The notes: generated from the sequence alone by a model not told the origin. Positions 26,301 to 36,103 are shown, numbered from the stretch's first letter. The stretch: DNA of 64,000 nt from Scolanthus callimorphus (GCA_033964015.1 CM066922.1:22430507-22494506), one strand, 5' to 3'. Program-made: numbers and translations.

Positions 26301-29300
26301 CGAGTTAAGGTTATTCCCCTGTTTTGCACGGCGCACGCTGTTCTGCGCATGGACGCGCGATCAATTCGTTCGAAAATGACGCAATCGAGCGTGCGCGCGC
26401 AAGCTAAATATCCCCATTTGAGCGAGAAACACCAAGAAAAAGTCACTTTTTGGGATATTGCGCGAAAACAAGATTGGGCACCCCCATTTTTTATTTTACC
26501 ATTTTGATAAGACTATCATTCCCCTGTTATAAAAAACGTTTACAGAAATTTCCACGACAAGTTTTTGAGCTATCGTCATAAAAAGCCCCAAAATGAGACA
26601 CCAAAGACTCTCAAATTATCACGAGCGTACGCACATTTTTGCACATTTTCAAGAGTAGCGTCAACACACATAGAAAATTAAACATTCCACTGTTCGTCCT
26701 AGGTAGTGAAGCATCCAATAGTTCTGTTTAAACTTGCAAGCGAACTGGATTGCTTCAATAGTGAGCGTTTTATCACAATTTTCTTGTTTCACGTATTCCT
26801 TCACAAAATAGCCCTCAGCCACTAAAATGGGGTATGTTTGCGCCATCACAGTTTCTAAACGAGCATGGGCACCCCCTCTTTTTATTTCATATTTTCATTC
26901 CTTATATACTAAATAGTAAATAGACAAATTAAGAAAAAAATTCTACGACAAGTTTTATTTCAGGGGAATTACCTTAAAACGAAAAAGAAAGACATTGTCG
27001 GGAGTTTTAGGGTTATTTAACAAACCTAGACGATTATTTTGCTCATTTCTTATGAATTTGACCGTATTTAAGCTACCTATATTACACCAAAAATCGGAAT
27101 CCAGAGATTCTCGAAGGGTTTACGGCACCCACCCTGGAATAGTGTAAGAATCCTTCACACTAGCCTGCTCGCAGGCGTTGGAGAGTAGTTTTAGGTCGAG
27201 AAACGCGAGTTTGCTTTCGCTTGGCCGCCATCTTGGATTTGTGATAAAACGTGACAAATCGGGGGGGGGGGGGGGGGGGGGGGGGGGAAGGCAGTCACGT
27301 TTTGTCACAAATCCAAGATGGCGGCCAAGCGATAGCAAACTCGCGTTTCTCGACCTAAAACTACGCTCCAACGCCTGCGAGCAGGCTACCTTCACACGGG
27401 GTGCGGCTATTTGCATGACACTTTTAAGACCCGTTTAGCGTCTTCTCGGATAAGGACGTTAAACCGTAGGCCCCGTCTCTCACATACACTACACTAACCG
27501 GAACCAGAGGGACGTTAAAGAACCACTAGGACCGTCGGAAGTTGCCCAACCTCAGTGTCACAGAACTCACAATACTAACACGCACTCATGTTTATAAAGC
27601 TGGTTCTTATAGGATGAGTTATCCATTAATGTAAAGCGCTTTGAGCCGCGAGGATAAAGCGCTATATAAGCACGTTATTATTATTTTTGGCACGGCTCGG
27701 AGAAAAATGGTACGGGTACCAGTTTTATCCGTGCTAGGACTACCTCGCCAGTCGTCCCGGCAAGAATGAAATTTAGGTCCGGCTCTGATTAGCCTGCTAG
27801 CCGGCTCTCAAGTGGGTTTTTTTCGGATATTCGATTTTTTTGGCGCGCGGGATTCCTGTGTCGCGACACAGGAATCCCGACGCCACAGGAACCCCGCGCG
27901 CGCCCTAACGAATTCTTCTCTGGAAAACCCACTGGAGAGCCGGCTCGCAGGCTAGGCTCTGATAAAATTTAGTACGTCAAAGCCATTTACACAGCCATAT
28001 ATACCCGAGTCGTGCCATTAAATTTGGTACCCGTACCACTGTTTGTCCCAAATCCCCCTTTACCTATAATACCTATGACGAGTGTGTTTCTTGTTCTTGT
28101 TTTTATGATTAGCAAATCGACCATTGTTCGACTAATGTTCCGGTTTTATGACCCAATTGATGGACGGATACTAATCGCGGGCCAGGACGTGAAGGACGTG
28201 TCCCTGGAGAGCCTGAGGCGAATAATTGGAGTCGTACCACAGGTAACCCAATTAAGTGGTTTACGCAGCTTTTACATACACCTATTCTCGAGCCCAAAGC
28301 TCCCCGGCTCGTTACCTTGCGGGGGAGGCTCTGGTGACAGATTGAATACAGAGCCGCTGAGAGAAAGACCTTTCAGCGCATGCCCCAACGATCAAAATCA
28401 GCCAATCACCGACGGCCCTCAGATGGATGTCACCAGAGCCTCCCCTGGGAGCAGACGAGCCGGGGAGGTCTGGGTACGAGAATGACGTACACCATGCATC
28501 TGTCCAGTCTCTTAATGTAAATAATTCGGGCCTGAGGGAAGTCATAGAACAAGTATATTATACTGTCGTAAGCTTGTTTCCATTTGCAGCCGTAGCGGCA
28601 GTCGCGAACAAACCTCGACTGCAACACACCAGTTTCCATATAAATCGCAGCAGTCACACCCAAATTCATAGTTCCGATGAAACAATGGAGCCATTTCACG
28701 CTATCTGGAGATACCAATCAGAGCTGGAAAGATTCTCCCTCGGGAACTGATCTTGTCCCACAAACAGTATTTCAGGACTTCCGAAATCAGTCCGATGTGC
28801 AGCACTTTTTTTGCCTTTTATGACAGTATAAACTGAGATCATCTGAAGATAAGGATATCTGGTAATCCTAAGCGGAATATTTTTGGACTTTTTTTTAAGG
28901 AAAACCCTGGTTTGTTTGTGGGACATAACAACAGTAACTATGGCTTTGAATGACAGGCCGGAACTATGAATTGGTGGCCCAGGTTTACATAAAAATTTCG
29001 TGCAGTAGAACTGAGTCGCGAAACACCAGTTGCAGCTTTGCAGAGATAGAGCACGGGCGATTCCTGACTCCTGCAACATTGCGCTACAGAACAGATTTTA
29101 GAATTTAGAAAACAAAATAGAATTTGATTTTAACAATTTGAATACAGAATTTGAGCAACAAATGAAACATGTACGCCATAATGATGCATGTTTCATGACA
29201 CATGGTTTCACGAAGCAAGGTTGATTGACATATGTGTTAATATAGATTTAGGCACTGCCTAAAAGCGCTGCTCCCAGTGATTATTGCTCGGAGCGAGCGC

Positions 29301-31323
29301 AGCGAGCGGAGAGCAAGTCTATTCTTGCCGTTACATGCGTGAGAGGTGATTTTTCATGTCTTTTTCATGTCCACAAAATCATCTACCCCCTCTCAAAAGC
29401 GAGGTCAGCGGTCAATATATGCGCCGTACATGCGCGAGATGTTAGTATAGACAATTTTCATGTCCCGGTAGCAATGTTCATGTCCATATGCATTCTTGAC
29501 GTTGTTCAAATGACATTTGACCTAGGTTCGCGTTTTCGATAACTGACACGTAGTTTTAATTACGGTCGAGCAATGTTTATCAGAAGAATCAGAATTCAGC
29601 TAGGGTGTTCATTAGGCTCGCGGGTTTCCAGTTGGTCAAGCAAACAAGTGAAAATTGTGAAAATTATTAAAGGACAAGGTTCACAATTTGTGTTAGCGCT
29701 AGTTCCATAGTAGGTCAAGTAGGTCAAGAAATATTGAAGTCTTACTTTGAGATACTTTGCTTACATTTTTGTTCATGCTGACGTTGGCACTTAGCGGGAG
29801 CTACACCTAGTCAATGTAAGATTTAGCTTTTATCCAAACCTCTCGAGACCACTCAAAGTGATGCCCGTAAATTTGTGAGACCGATAACTTAGCTGAGCAA
29901 GTGAGCAACCGTCATATTCTATTTAGCTTACAACGAACCCAGCTCTTACAGCTGTCAACCAAACCGTTCTGAACTAGATATAGGCGCCCGACAGAAATTC
30001 AATATTTGTAGAAAAAAAAAGCATTTCCGGCTAAAGAAACTGCACTTTTACAGTGTACAACATTTCAACGATACCTCATTGTCTGATTTTACTGCCATAG
30101 CTCCGAGCATTCCCATATCTTTCAGATATTTCTAGTAGTAAATTGTATTTTCCCGCCAAAATGAGAAACGGTTTGGGGGTTATCTGTTGTATGGGCACGC
30201 ACGCAGACAACGCGCCCTCCATTCCCATGCGAGTACTGCTGAACCACGAAAAGCTAAGTCGATCATATACCAGAGGAGCTTGAGCTATTGTATTCTTCCT
30301 GCGATACCTATGTTGCTCCGCTCTGCGGCCTTCGGCCGCTAAGGAGCTCCGCTATAAGTCTTATCCCACTTATTTTGTAGGAATGTGTTTTGTTTCATAA
30401 CACCGTGTTCCACAACATCAACTACGGTCGGGTTGACGCCACCACGGAGGACATATACGAGGCCGCGAAAATGGCAGAAATCCACGACGCCATCTTGCGC
30501 ATGCCCATGGGTTACGAGACGCAGGTCGGAGAACGCGGGCTCAAGTTGTCAGGCGGCGAGAAGCAAAGGATAGCTATCGCACGCGCCATTATGAAGGATC
30601 CACCAATACTTATCTACGATGAGGCCACGTCCTCGCTAGACTCCATTACTGAAATGGTAAGTCAACAACGACTACAGTAAAACCCTGCATAAAAAGTACA
30701 GGTGTTTTAGGCTTCCTCGTATCAAACAGCGCCACCGTAACGTAACGAAATGTGTCGTTCATCAACACCTAACGGCCGAAAAACAAATTTGGAATCGTTT
30801 ACCTTCTCAGGAAATGACAGAAGATCCTATTTTGAATTTCTGCGAAAGTACCAAGAAAACGGTAAAATGTTGAATGAAAACTTGCAGGAATTACAAAGCC
30901 TCGAGTTCTCGATCTGTCCAACATTGATTATGGCTTGGTAACCGTGCTACATTGAAGATAACCCACAGGTAGCCCGCGCGCGGCTCAATCCAGTCTACCA
31001 AAGTTCAATATTCATTGATATATAGTAAATTCATTAGCTTCTTTTTTTTTTTATTCTCCCCACAGAATATTCTAAGTGCGCTACGTCGTGTTACGAAAGG
31101 GAGAACCTCGATATTTATCGCCCATCGCTTGTCAACTGTAGTTGATGCCGACGAGATCTTAGTTCTTGAGAGTGGCAAAGTTCGCGAGCGAGGAACCCAC
31201 TACTCGTTGATCACGGACCCTAACACGTTATATGCACACCTATGGCATAAACAACATTCAGCACACACTAAAGTCATGGAACAACTGGACAATGGATACG
31301 AGTCGGATCAGAGCAAATTATGA
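14371..31323 (+). CDS. ABCB7: ABCB7/Atm1-type mitochondrial ABC half-transporter, 14 exons
   Basis: Exons: 14371-14505, 15912-15998, 16820-17020, 18074-18200, 20106-20292, 21118-21199, 21342-21430, 22256-22343, 22702-22876, 23816-23973, 25090-25259, 28113-28242, 30381-30656 and 31066-31323 (TGA at 31321). Phases agree throughout, giving 720 aa, close to the family's usual length. The N-terminus is basic and lacks early acidic residues, as for a mitochondrial presequence. [14 protein letters not shown] opens the transmembrane domain, followed by [20 protein letters not shown]. Walker A GGSGSGKST is near 495-503, Q-loop Q543, LSGGEKQR 599-606, Walker B ILIYDEA 619-625, D-loop SSLD and H-loop H655. 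The homodimer sits in the mitochondrial inner membrane and exports a glutathione/sulfur species needed for cytosolic Fe-S assembly. Exon 2 could instead begin at 15921 (3 aa shorter). The C-terminal tail ends QSKL. Confidence 0.96.
15230..15515 (+). mobile_element. Probable LINE 3' end with ATTCT tail
   Basis: AT-rich sequence ends in AAAATAAAGGCATCTATTCTATTCTATT, a polyadenylation-like signal followed by a short tandem tail typical of non-LTR retrotransposon 3' ends. No coding part remains. It lies in ABCB7 intron 1. Confidence 0.45.
16095..16275. mobile_element. MITE of the ACCTGCCAACCCC family (intron 2 copy)
   Basis: ACCTGCCAACCCCGAAAACT pairs with the right end CCAGGAGTTGGCAGGTATG. Related copies with CTGTCAACCC/GGAGAGTTGGCA ends are at about 15690-15862, 22925-23212, 62688-62872 and 63700-63962, and fragments at 6770-6900 and 21705-21775. 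Confidence 0.7.
18370..19574. mobile_element. 1.2-kb MITE, CAGGGCCCGTGGTTTGATGC termini
   Basis: The left end CAGGGCCCGTGGTTTGATGC is mirrored at 19552-19574. Subterminal sequence has many CGCATAAT motifs on both sides. CCTAGT precedes the left end and follows the right end, a likely target-site duplication. Ends starting CAGGG suggest a hAT-type family, but that class usually makes 8-bp duplications. The internal ORFs have no recognisable product. Confidence 0.8.
20330..20518. mobile_element. MITE, CAGGGGAGGCTCTGGTGACA family (intron 5 copy)
   Basis: The left arm CACAGGGGAGGCTCTGGTGA pairs with the right arm TCACCAGAGCCTCCCTGTG. Internal GCTGATTGGCTGATT is shared with the copies in introns 8 and 12. 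Confidence 0.85.
20620..20990. repeat. Inverted repeat with CGACATAACAACATAA / ACGTTGTTATG ends
   Basis: Outer segments are complementary and the inner part has GGTACCGGTAC-type palindromes. It is MITE-like, lies in ABCB7 intron 5 and carries no ORF of interest. Confidence 0.5.
21563..21692 (+). mobile_element. SINE copy (CTCTCGGGGTCAGAGATTT family)
   Basis: It shares about 120 bp with 46895-47040 (TCTCCGCTT..., AGGGCTAACGCTCA, GGGACATTTCATTAGCAC, TTTCACACAAGGTTAA). The 46.9-kb copy has a tRNA B box. This copy sits in ABCB7 intron 7. Confidence 0.65.
21798..22110. repeat. Inverted repeat with ATAAGAGGACATACCAC motifs
   Basis: GGTACATAAGAGGACATACC near 21848 and GTGGTATATAAGAGGACATA near 22068 recur. 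ACAAATGTCCTCTGATTTTC near 21986 is the reverse complement of GAAAATCAGAGGACATTTGT near 22090. It lies in ABCB7 intron 7 and is MITE-like. Confidence 0.6.
22385..22606. mobile_element. MITE, CAGGGGAGGCTCTGGTGACA family (intron 8 copy)
   Basis: The left arm is CTCACAGGGGAGGCTCTGTT, the inner part TGATTGGCTGATG and the right arm GGCACCAGAGCCTCC. It is a sibling of the elements at 20330 and 28310. Confidence 0.75.
22925..23212. mobile_element. MITE of the CTGTCAACCC family (intron 9 copy)
   Basis: The left end ATACCTGTCAACCCCAGAAA matches the right end CCTGGAGAGTTGGCATATA. The inner GAATTCGTCGGAACC and TTTCCCGAA blocks match the copy at 63700-63962. Confidence 0.7.
23252..23632. mobile_element. 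MITE, CTTGTCCACACTAACGCGTT termini
   Basis: CTTGTCCACACTAACGCGTT at the left pairs with AACGCGTTAGTGTGGACGGG at the right. An internal copy of the right end occurs near 23550. There is no ORF. It is a hAT-like non-autonomous element by end sequence only. Confidence 0.75.
24000..24502. mobile_element. Dispersed repeat: AACAATTATTCCTC ... AATCACACTAGT
   Basis: The motifs AACAATTATTCCTC, GACTCAGAGGCCAT, AGTCAAATCACACTAG, CCAATCAGAACGCAGCATTG and GTGTCGGATTTGAAAGC (or complements) are shared with 45757-46040. A partial relative is at 57600-57890. It lies in ABCB7 intron 10. Confidence 0.7.
24620..24836. mobile_element. MITE, GGTGCACACTTGCGACATAA termini
   Basis: The left arm GGTGCACACTTGCGACATAA pairs with the right arm CATGTCGCTAGTGTGCACCG. 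It is about 215 bp, non-coding, and lies in ABCB7 intron 10. Confidence 0.8.
26168..26302. repeat. Small inverted repeat (CACAGGGAAT...ATTCCCTGTG)
   Basis: The outer arms CACAGGGAAT/ATTCCCTGTG and inner arms GAAGTGTTCGGA/TCCGAACACTTC give a hairpin of about 135 bp in ABCB7 intron 11. Confidence 0.65.
27163..27400. mobile_element. Foldback MITE with about 100-bp arms and a poly-G loop
   Basis: The left arm, from TAGCCTGCTCGCAGGCGTTG through GGCCGCCATCTTGGATTTGT, is mirrored at 27298-27400. The centre is a run of 27 or so G. It is non-coding; the open frames on both strands come from the palindrome. Confidence 0.88.
27450..27692 (+). mobile_element. SINE/LINE-tail type repeat (AAGCGCTTTGAG...GCGCTATATAAG)
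   Basis: It contains GTTAAAGAACCACTAGGACC, GAAGTTGCCCAACCT and the tail AAAGCGCTTTGAGC...AAAGCGCTATATAAGCACG followed by (TTA)n. This is the usual form of 3' ends shared by SINEs and L2/CR1-like LINEs in marine invertebrates. A diverged relative lies at about 55735-55815. Confidence 0.6.
27788..27958. mobile_element. MITE with TAGCCTGCTAGCCGGCTCTC ends
   Basis: The left TAGCCTGCTAGCCGGCTCTC and right GAGAGCCGGCTCGCAGGCTA are complementary. The centre holds the perfect palindrome TCCTGTGTCGCGACACAGGA. A related end occurs at about 43575 (GGAGAGCCGGCTAGCAGGGC). Confidence 0.8.
28290..28485. mobile_element. MITE, CAGGGGAGGCTCTGGTGACA family (intron 12 copy)
   Basis: The arms are GGGGAGGCTCTGGTGACA and TGTCACCAGAGCCTCCCC-like (right arm 28427-28445), with outer CCCCGGCTCG/CGAGCCGGGG. 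This is the third copy within the ABCB7 introns. Confidence 0.85.
29237..30357. mobile_element. 1.1-kb relative of the TTAA element, ending 25 bp before an exon
   Basis: TTAA (29237) is followed by TATAGATTTAGGCACTGCCTAAAAGCG, the same left end as the element at 7014. The right part (30285-30357) is the reverse complement of 9048-9120 (AGCGGAGCTCCTTAGCGGCC and onward). No TTAA is found at the right end, so the copy is truncated or rearranged. The right edge lies about 25 bp upstream of ABCB7 exon 13 and abuts its acceptor region. Confidence 0.7.
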
Positions 31324-31815
31324 TAGAGTTTTCAATAGTTTTTAATATCATTTAATATTTACACGTAGCTAACTAATACCTGGCTACCTCTAAACAGCAT
31401 TCAGGACACACCAAAGTTATGAAACAACTGGACAATGGATACGAGTCGGTTTAGAGCAAATTATGATAGAGTTTTCAATAGTTTTTAATACCATTTAATA
31501 TTTACACGTAGCTAACTAATACCTGGCTACCTCTGAACAGCATTCAGGACACACTAAAGTTATGGAACAACTGGACAATGGTTACGAGTCGGATCAGAGC
31601 AAATTATGATAGAGTTTTCAATAGTTTTTAATGCCATTTAATATTTACACGTAGCTAACTAATACCTGGCTACCTCTAAACAACATTCAGCACACACTAA
31701 AGTTATGGAACAACTGGACAATGGATACGAGTCGGATCAGAGCAAATTATGATGTAGTTTTCTATTGTTTTTAAATGTTATTTATTATTCAGACGTAGCT
31801 AAGGCAGCTCATACC
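31249..31815 (+). repeat. Four tandem copies (143-bp unit) of the ABCB7 terminal coding segment
   Basis: The unit runs from CA(A/G)CATTCAG through the stop codon and 3'UTR to ACCTGGCTAC. Anchor AGCAAATTA lies at 31312, 31455, 31598 and 31741, exactly 143 bp apart. Copy 1 is the real C-terminus. Copies 3 and 4 still encode the same last residues ([18 protein letters not shown], then TGA). Copy 2 has an early TAG. Since 143 is not a multiple of 3, read-through would not keep frame. Confidence 0.95.
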
Positions 31816-33335
31816 TGGGGCGCTTTCCATTTGACAAAAAGTTCTGGTTCGAGTTTCCGAGAATTCCTGTGGGCAAATGGAAAGGTTCACTAAACCGAAA
31901 AAGCACGTGAATGTCTCCACTGGGAATCGAAATAGGGTGGGATGCTTTCCATTTACCAGAAACCTTCGGTAATACCGGTTGGAAATCAAATGGAAAGCGT
32001 CTTTTTTTGGGAAATAACCGGGAATGATGTCAAATGGAAAGCGATTTCCCGAAAGTTTCGAAATTTCTAGATTCTGGAGTAAGCTCAAAAGTTTGTCCGA
32101 AATTTCCGTATTTTTTCCCGAATTTGGCGCTTTCCATTTGATTTCTAACCGAAATTTCCGGGGTTTTTCGTCAAATGGAAAGCGCCCCTGCATGGCTATC
32201 CTCGAAAACGAAAAAAAAATCGCAGAAATCAACCGTAGTGCACATCGCGCCGATCAAATCAAATCCACATCAAATCAAATCAAATCCACATCAAATCAAA
32301 TCCACATCAAATATCAAATCAAATCCACGTCAAATCCACATCGCACCATACAAATCGTTTCGAAAATAGCAAATCAGTCGCGGCAAAGTAAATATTCCAT
32401 TGTTATCAATTTTTAGTGTGTGAACGGACAATAGACACGGCCAGGGTGTTACCCGTTTACGGTAAATCCTATTTACATAGACCAGGAAAGTGTCATGTTT
32501 TGGTGGTAGGTTGGGAACAAAGCGCGCGTAGTATCTTACTGTATAAAGACGAATTTTCAATTGTATTTACGGACGACCTCCACCAAAAAAGGACTGCATC
32601 CGCAAGAGAGTCTATCACATTCATCGATGACCTCTACAGATATTTTAAAATATTCCAAACGCCGATCAGCACTGAAATCGGCTTTAACAATTCTGAGGTA
32701 ATTTTATCATGTCTAAGTGCACCTAAAAAGCGCTAACTACTTAGCTAATTTTTTTTAACGTAACCACTGAACAAAGAGCAAGTTTAGATGGCGTCACTTC
32801 GGTTTTGGAATAAATGTGTGTTGAATCAATAAATTATGACATTTCAAATGCGATAATCTTATCCACAGCCAGACAGGGATTTTTCTAGAAGCTTCTAGAC
32901 TTCTTTAGAATATCACAATTTCCTAGAGAGACTCGCAACTCCCCGCTGAATTATGCGCCGGCTAACTCTCTGATCGTTTCAACTGCTTTTAGTATTTTTG
33001 TCATGATAATAATTTCTTTTTTGCGGTATTACTAGATCTCAATAATGCTGTCAATATCCTTTAAAAAATCGGAACTTCTTTACCCATCTATTATCTGAAT
33101 AGAAACACAATCGACAGCGATAAAAACCGCATTTAAAAACTTGACAAAAGACTTGGCGATAACAAAAGAATTGCTTCTCTCCGGGTAGGGGAAGGGGATT
33201 TTTTTACATGCATCTGACAGTATTGAATTACGCCTTCGATACTCAAGGAGCGTGAGTCAGTCGTGCGAGTGTAGTAGTTTGCTCGGTTAGAATTTCTTCT
33301 CCTGTAGTTCTCTACCAACACTCAGAGCTCCCAAA
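31324..33335. other. Intergenic region between ABCB7 and CLIC
   Basis: After the tandem copies and the MITE come a CAAATC/CCACAT simple repeat (about 32255-32345), an ORF-bearing stretch without recognisable product (32416-32736) and AT-rich DNA. AATAAA at 32809-32814 and 32828-32833 are possible polyadenylation signals but lie about 1.5 kb after the ABCB7 stop. TGAGTCAG at 33253-33260, about 80 bp before the CLIC start, matches an AP-1 site by sequence only. Confidence 0.5.
31817..32192. mobile_element. MITE, GGGGCGCTTTCCATTTGAC termini
   Basis: The left GGGGCGCTTTCCATTTGAC and right GTCAAATGGAAAGCGCCCC are perfect complements. The interior repeats CTTTCCATTT motifs on both strands. It is inserted at the edge of the last 143-bp repeat copy. 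Confidence 0.85.
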
Positions 33336-34156
33336 ATGGACATGGGGTTTACTCTTTATGTCAAGGTAGGATCACATGTTTTTATTTTACTAGCGCTCGT
33401 GAGTAAACTTGTAAAATTGTGTGTAATTTCGTTTTATAGGCATCGACGCGCGATTGCAAATCGCTCGGAGCAGATATTATGTGTCACCGAATTATGATGA
33501 TGCTGGCTCTGAAGGATTTGAAAGAAGTTCCCGGGCGGATAATACCGGTAGATACAATAAAGAAGTCTAATGTTAAGCTAGATTTTCCCTACAAGCAGCT
33601 ACCAACTTGTGTTCTGCAGTTGGAAGGTATTGAAGTCGAAATCGAAGATGTGAGCGAAATCGAGGAACGATTTGAACACGCGTTCGACCCTCCTTTGAAA
33701 AGCAAAGACCCGAATATCAATTCCTTTGTAACTGTCGGTCCGGGCTGCACAGTTTTCCACAAGTTTAACCAGTTCATTAAAAACAGGGAGCAATCTGGAG
33801 AGGAACTGCTCAAGGAGCACCTAACCGCCGAGCTAAAGAAAGTAAACAGCTTTCTCCTGTCGAGCAAGATGCCAGTAGACGAAGCGGGAAATCGGAAATA
33901 TCTGTGCGGTAAACAACCTGGTCTACCCGATTGTTATCTACTCCCTAAACTGCACTATATGTATGTGGCTCTTGGAGTTGTCAAGGATTACGAGTTCGAG
34001 CCTCTCGCTGGCATCGAGGAGTATTTGGAGCTCGGAAGACAGCACCCTGCGTTCAGGAATACATGCCCTAATAAACCCGATGTTGTCCATTTCTTTTGCC
34101 GCCAAGCGAACTTCAACGATAGCGAAATTATGAAGAAGTGTGCGAAGGTTCAGTAA
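33336..34156 (+). CDS. CLIC: CLIC-family protein (EXC-4/invertebrate type), 2 exons
   Basis: Exon 1 is 33336-33365 (MDMGFTLYVK) and exon 2 is 33440-34156, stop TAA, giving 248 aa. The thioredoxin-like N-domain starts with the usual 'aromatic-V-K-A' strand. Where vertebrate CLICs have the CPF[S/C] active site, this has LGADIMCHR: Asp22 sits at the catalytic Cys position and Cys25 three residues on, as in C. elegans EXC-4, which lacks the reactive Cys. The all-alpha GST-C-like domain carries YLCGKQPGLPDCYLLPKLHY (LADCNLLPKLH in vertebrates) and a late AFRNTCP. CLICs are soluble GST-fold proteins that can associate with membranes and affect channels and tubulogenesis. The gene is intact. ATG33336 is chosen because it opens the first beta strand; ATG33342 is the alternative. 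Confidence 0.92.
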
Positions 34157-36103
34157 GGGAACATTCCATTATTAAACACCTTAGATCTTGTTCGATATCC
34201 TTTATTGCTACGAATTTTCTAGAAGAACAAAAGTTAACAAAAGAGATTTAGAATATTAACCGGTAGATGTATACAAATCGTGTTTGTTTACATCGATGTA
34301 TTGTATGTACGCATTTACTTTGTATAAGCTCAAAGTTTGAATGAATCGGATTGTAAACGCGGTGATTAACTTGTACATGCAAGGATTTGGCTTCAGACCG
34401 TGGCGTATTTTGACTGAAGCATAGCGTGAGGTTTTGAAAACAGCCACGATAAATGAATGTCGTCACTGGAATGGAATTACGGTCACTGGTTGTCACTTGA
34501 GTAAAAGCTCGAGTAAAACAGTTCTAATGGTACTTTAATGAATATAAATTAGCTATATAACCAGTATTGAGAACCTGGGAAATATTATGTAAAATTTAAT
34601 GCAATTTTACTATATCGGCGTTGCGAGACTGAAAAGTAACAATTTTACTGTAAAATTCGCTTGAGCGCTTTCACATTCGTGATTTTTCCAAATCTCCAAG
34701 TCAGTCACGCAATTTCGCTAGTCTGTTCATCGCATTCTGTAATACTTTAAAAGCATGTGTGCAAATACGTACATAAAGATCATCTAATTCAGGTAATGGG
34801 GACATTATTAGCACCATTAGCGGTTTCGTGAATGTGTTATTCAGTGATGGGTGGTTTGTCTAGCTTTTCAATAAGAATATTTGATGTGTCAATCAAAGTC
34901 AGGTTCATAAATAAATTCATAATATCAAAGTGCCAATCTTAAAGAATCCACATTACACCACAAGGCTACAATGTAGCCAGCTCAACCAGGCGCTAGAATA
35001 CGGAACAAGCCGAGCTTGCGAGGCGCACCGGAGCCCGGAACAGCTTTCGCTTTCTCGCGGGAGTCGGTTTCTGTGTACCACAAGGCTTGCGCATGAGCGC
35101 GCGCGCCGTATAAAATGGTGATACACGGCTTTTTCAGGAAAATGTTCCAACACCCTTTTCGAAGTCGGCTACAAAGAAAACTACACACCCACCGGATTTC
35201 ACCCTCGAAAAGGGAGGGCGTACTCCACGTATTTTTGGGTAAGGGTGTGCCCCGAGCGGGTCTCAAAGCCTGACCATAGACCTACAGTGAAAATTGTATA
35301 CCTATACCGCAGACCTAAAGTTAGACACCAGAGGTTGTTCCAGTTGGCATCATGCTTATTATTTTGCAATAATGAATTCGATCCGCTGAATATGATAAGG
35401 GTAAGTAATTCAGATGGACCTGCCTTCGGACGCCGAAGGCAGGTGGATATGACCTCCGAGATCTGAATAATTATCTATCACGGGGCGAAGCTGAATTTAT
35501 TGCTCGAGCGAGCGCAACTCTAATTTTGTACCACAGTTTGCAAAAATGTACCGTACTCACGAAGTACTCACGAGCTCGCCAGTATCACTCTTTGATTCTC
35601 ACGCATGCGCAGGCACGATTATAGAACGAAGGGATAGATTTATTTTGGATGGTGCGGGGCAACATGCCACAGGATACCCGTTTGATTACTTGCAAAAGTA
35701 GACTAGCCTGTTTCCAGGCCCTGTCGGACAGGCAGTTTTAAACCATAATTTGGTTTCTCGACGAAGCGTGTTTCTGCTCTTTCGCAACACTCGTGATGAA
35801 GCCACAGGCGATCCAAGCTCTAGTTTTACATTAAAATTCATATCAATGAGTCATTGTCGTTTTTGCCGAATGCACTTGAGAGGACTGGGTCGAGTTGCCC
35901 GCTGGCTAGTGTGCGACCGAGAAGACCCTGGGACGAGGTTGAGCGCAACCTCGTCTCAACCTCGTCCCCAGGGTCTTCTCGGTCGTTTTTCAAAATGGCG
36001 GTTGACTCGGGAGAAGACCCTGGGGGAGGCTGAGTCACATGACAAAGGACAACCTCGTTCCTATGTCCTCAAACAGTGATCATGTGACGCTCACTCAGGG
36101 AAC
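34157..36103. other. Intergenic region after CLIC
   Basis: No exon is recognised. An AATAAA at 34910-34915 could serve CLIC. A palindrome GACCGAGAAGACCCTGG...CCAGGGTCTTCTCGGTC lies at about 35917-35985, and related CCCAGGGTCTTGTG/AAGACCCTTGGGACGAGG sequence occurs at 41635-41700. The hyphenated palindrome CTTCGGACGCCGAAG is at 35425-35440. Confidence 0.5.

Noticed and set aside
28012..28485. 157-aa continuous ORF around ABCB7 exon 12
   Set aside because: Only 28113-28242 is exon; the rest is intron and a MITE read through.
32416..32736. 106-aa plus-strand ORF between ABCB7 and CLIC
   Set aside because: No family resemblance, no clear start context and no neighbouring exons; could be chance.
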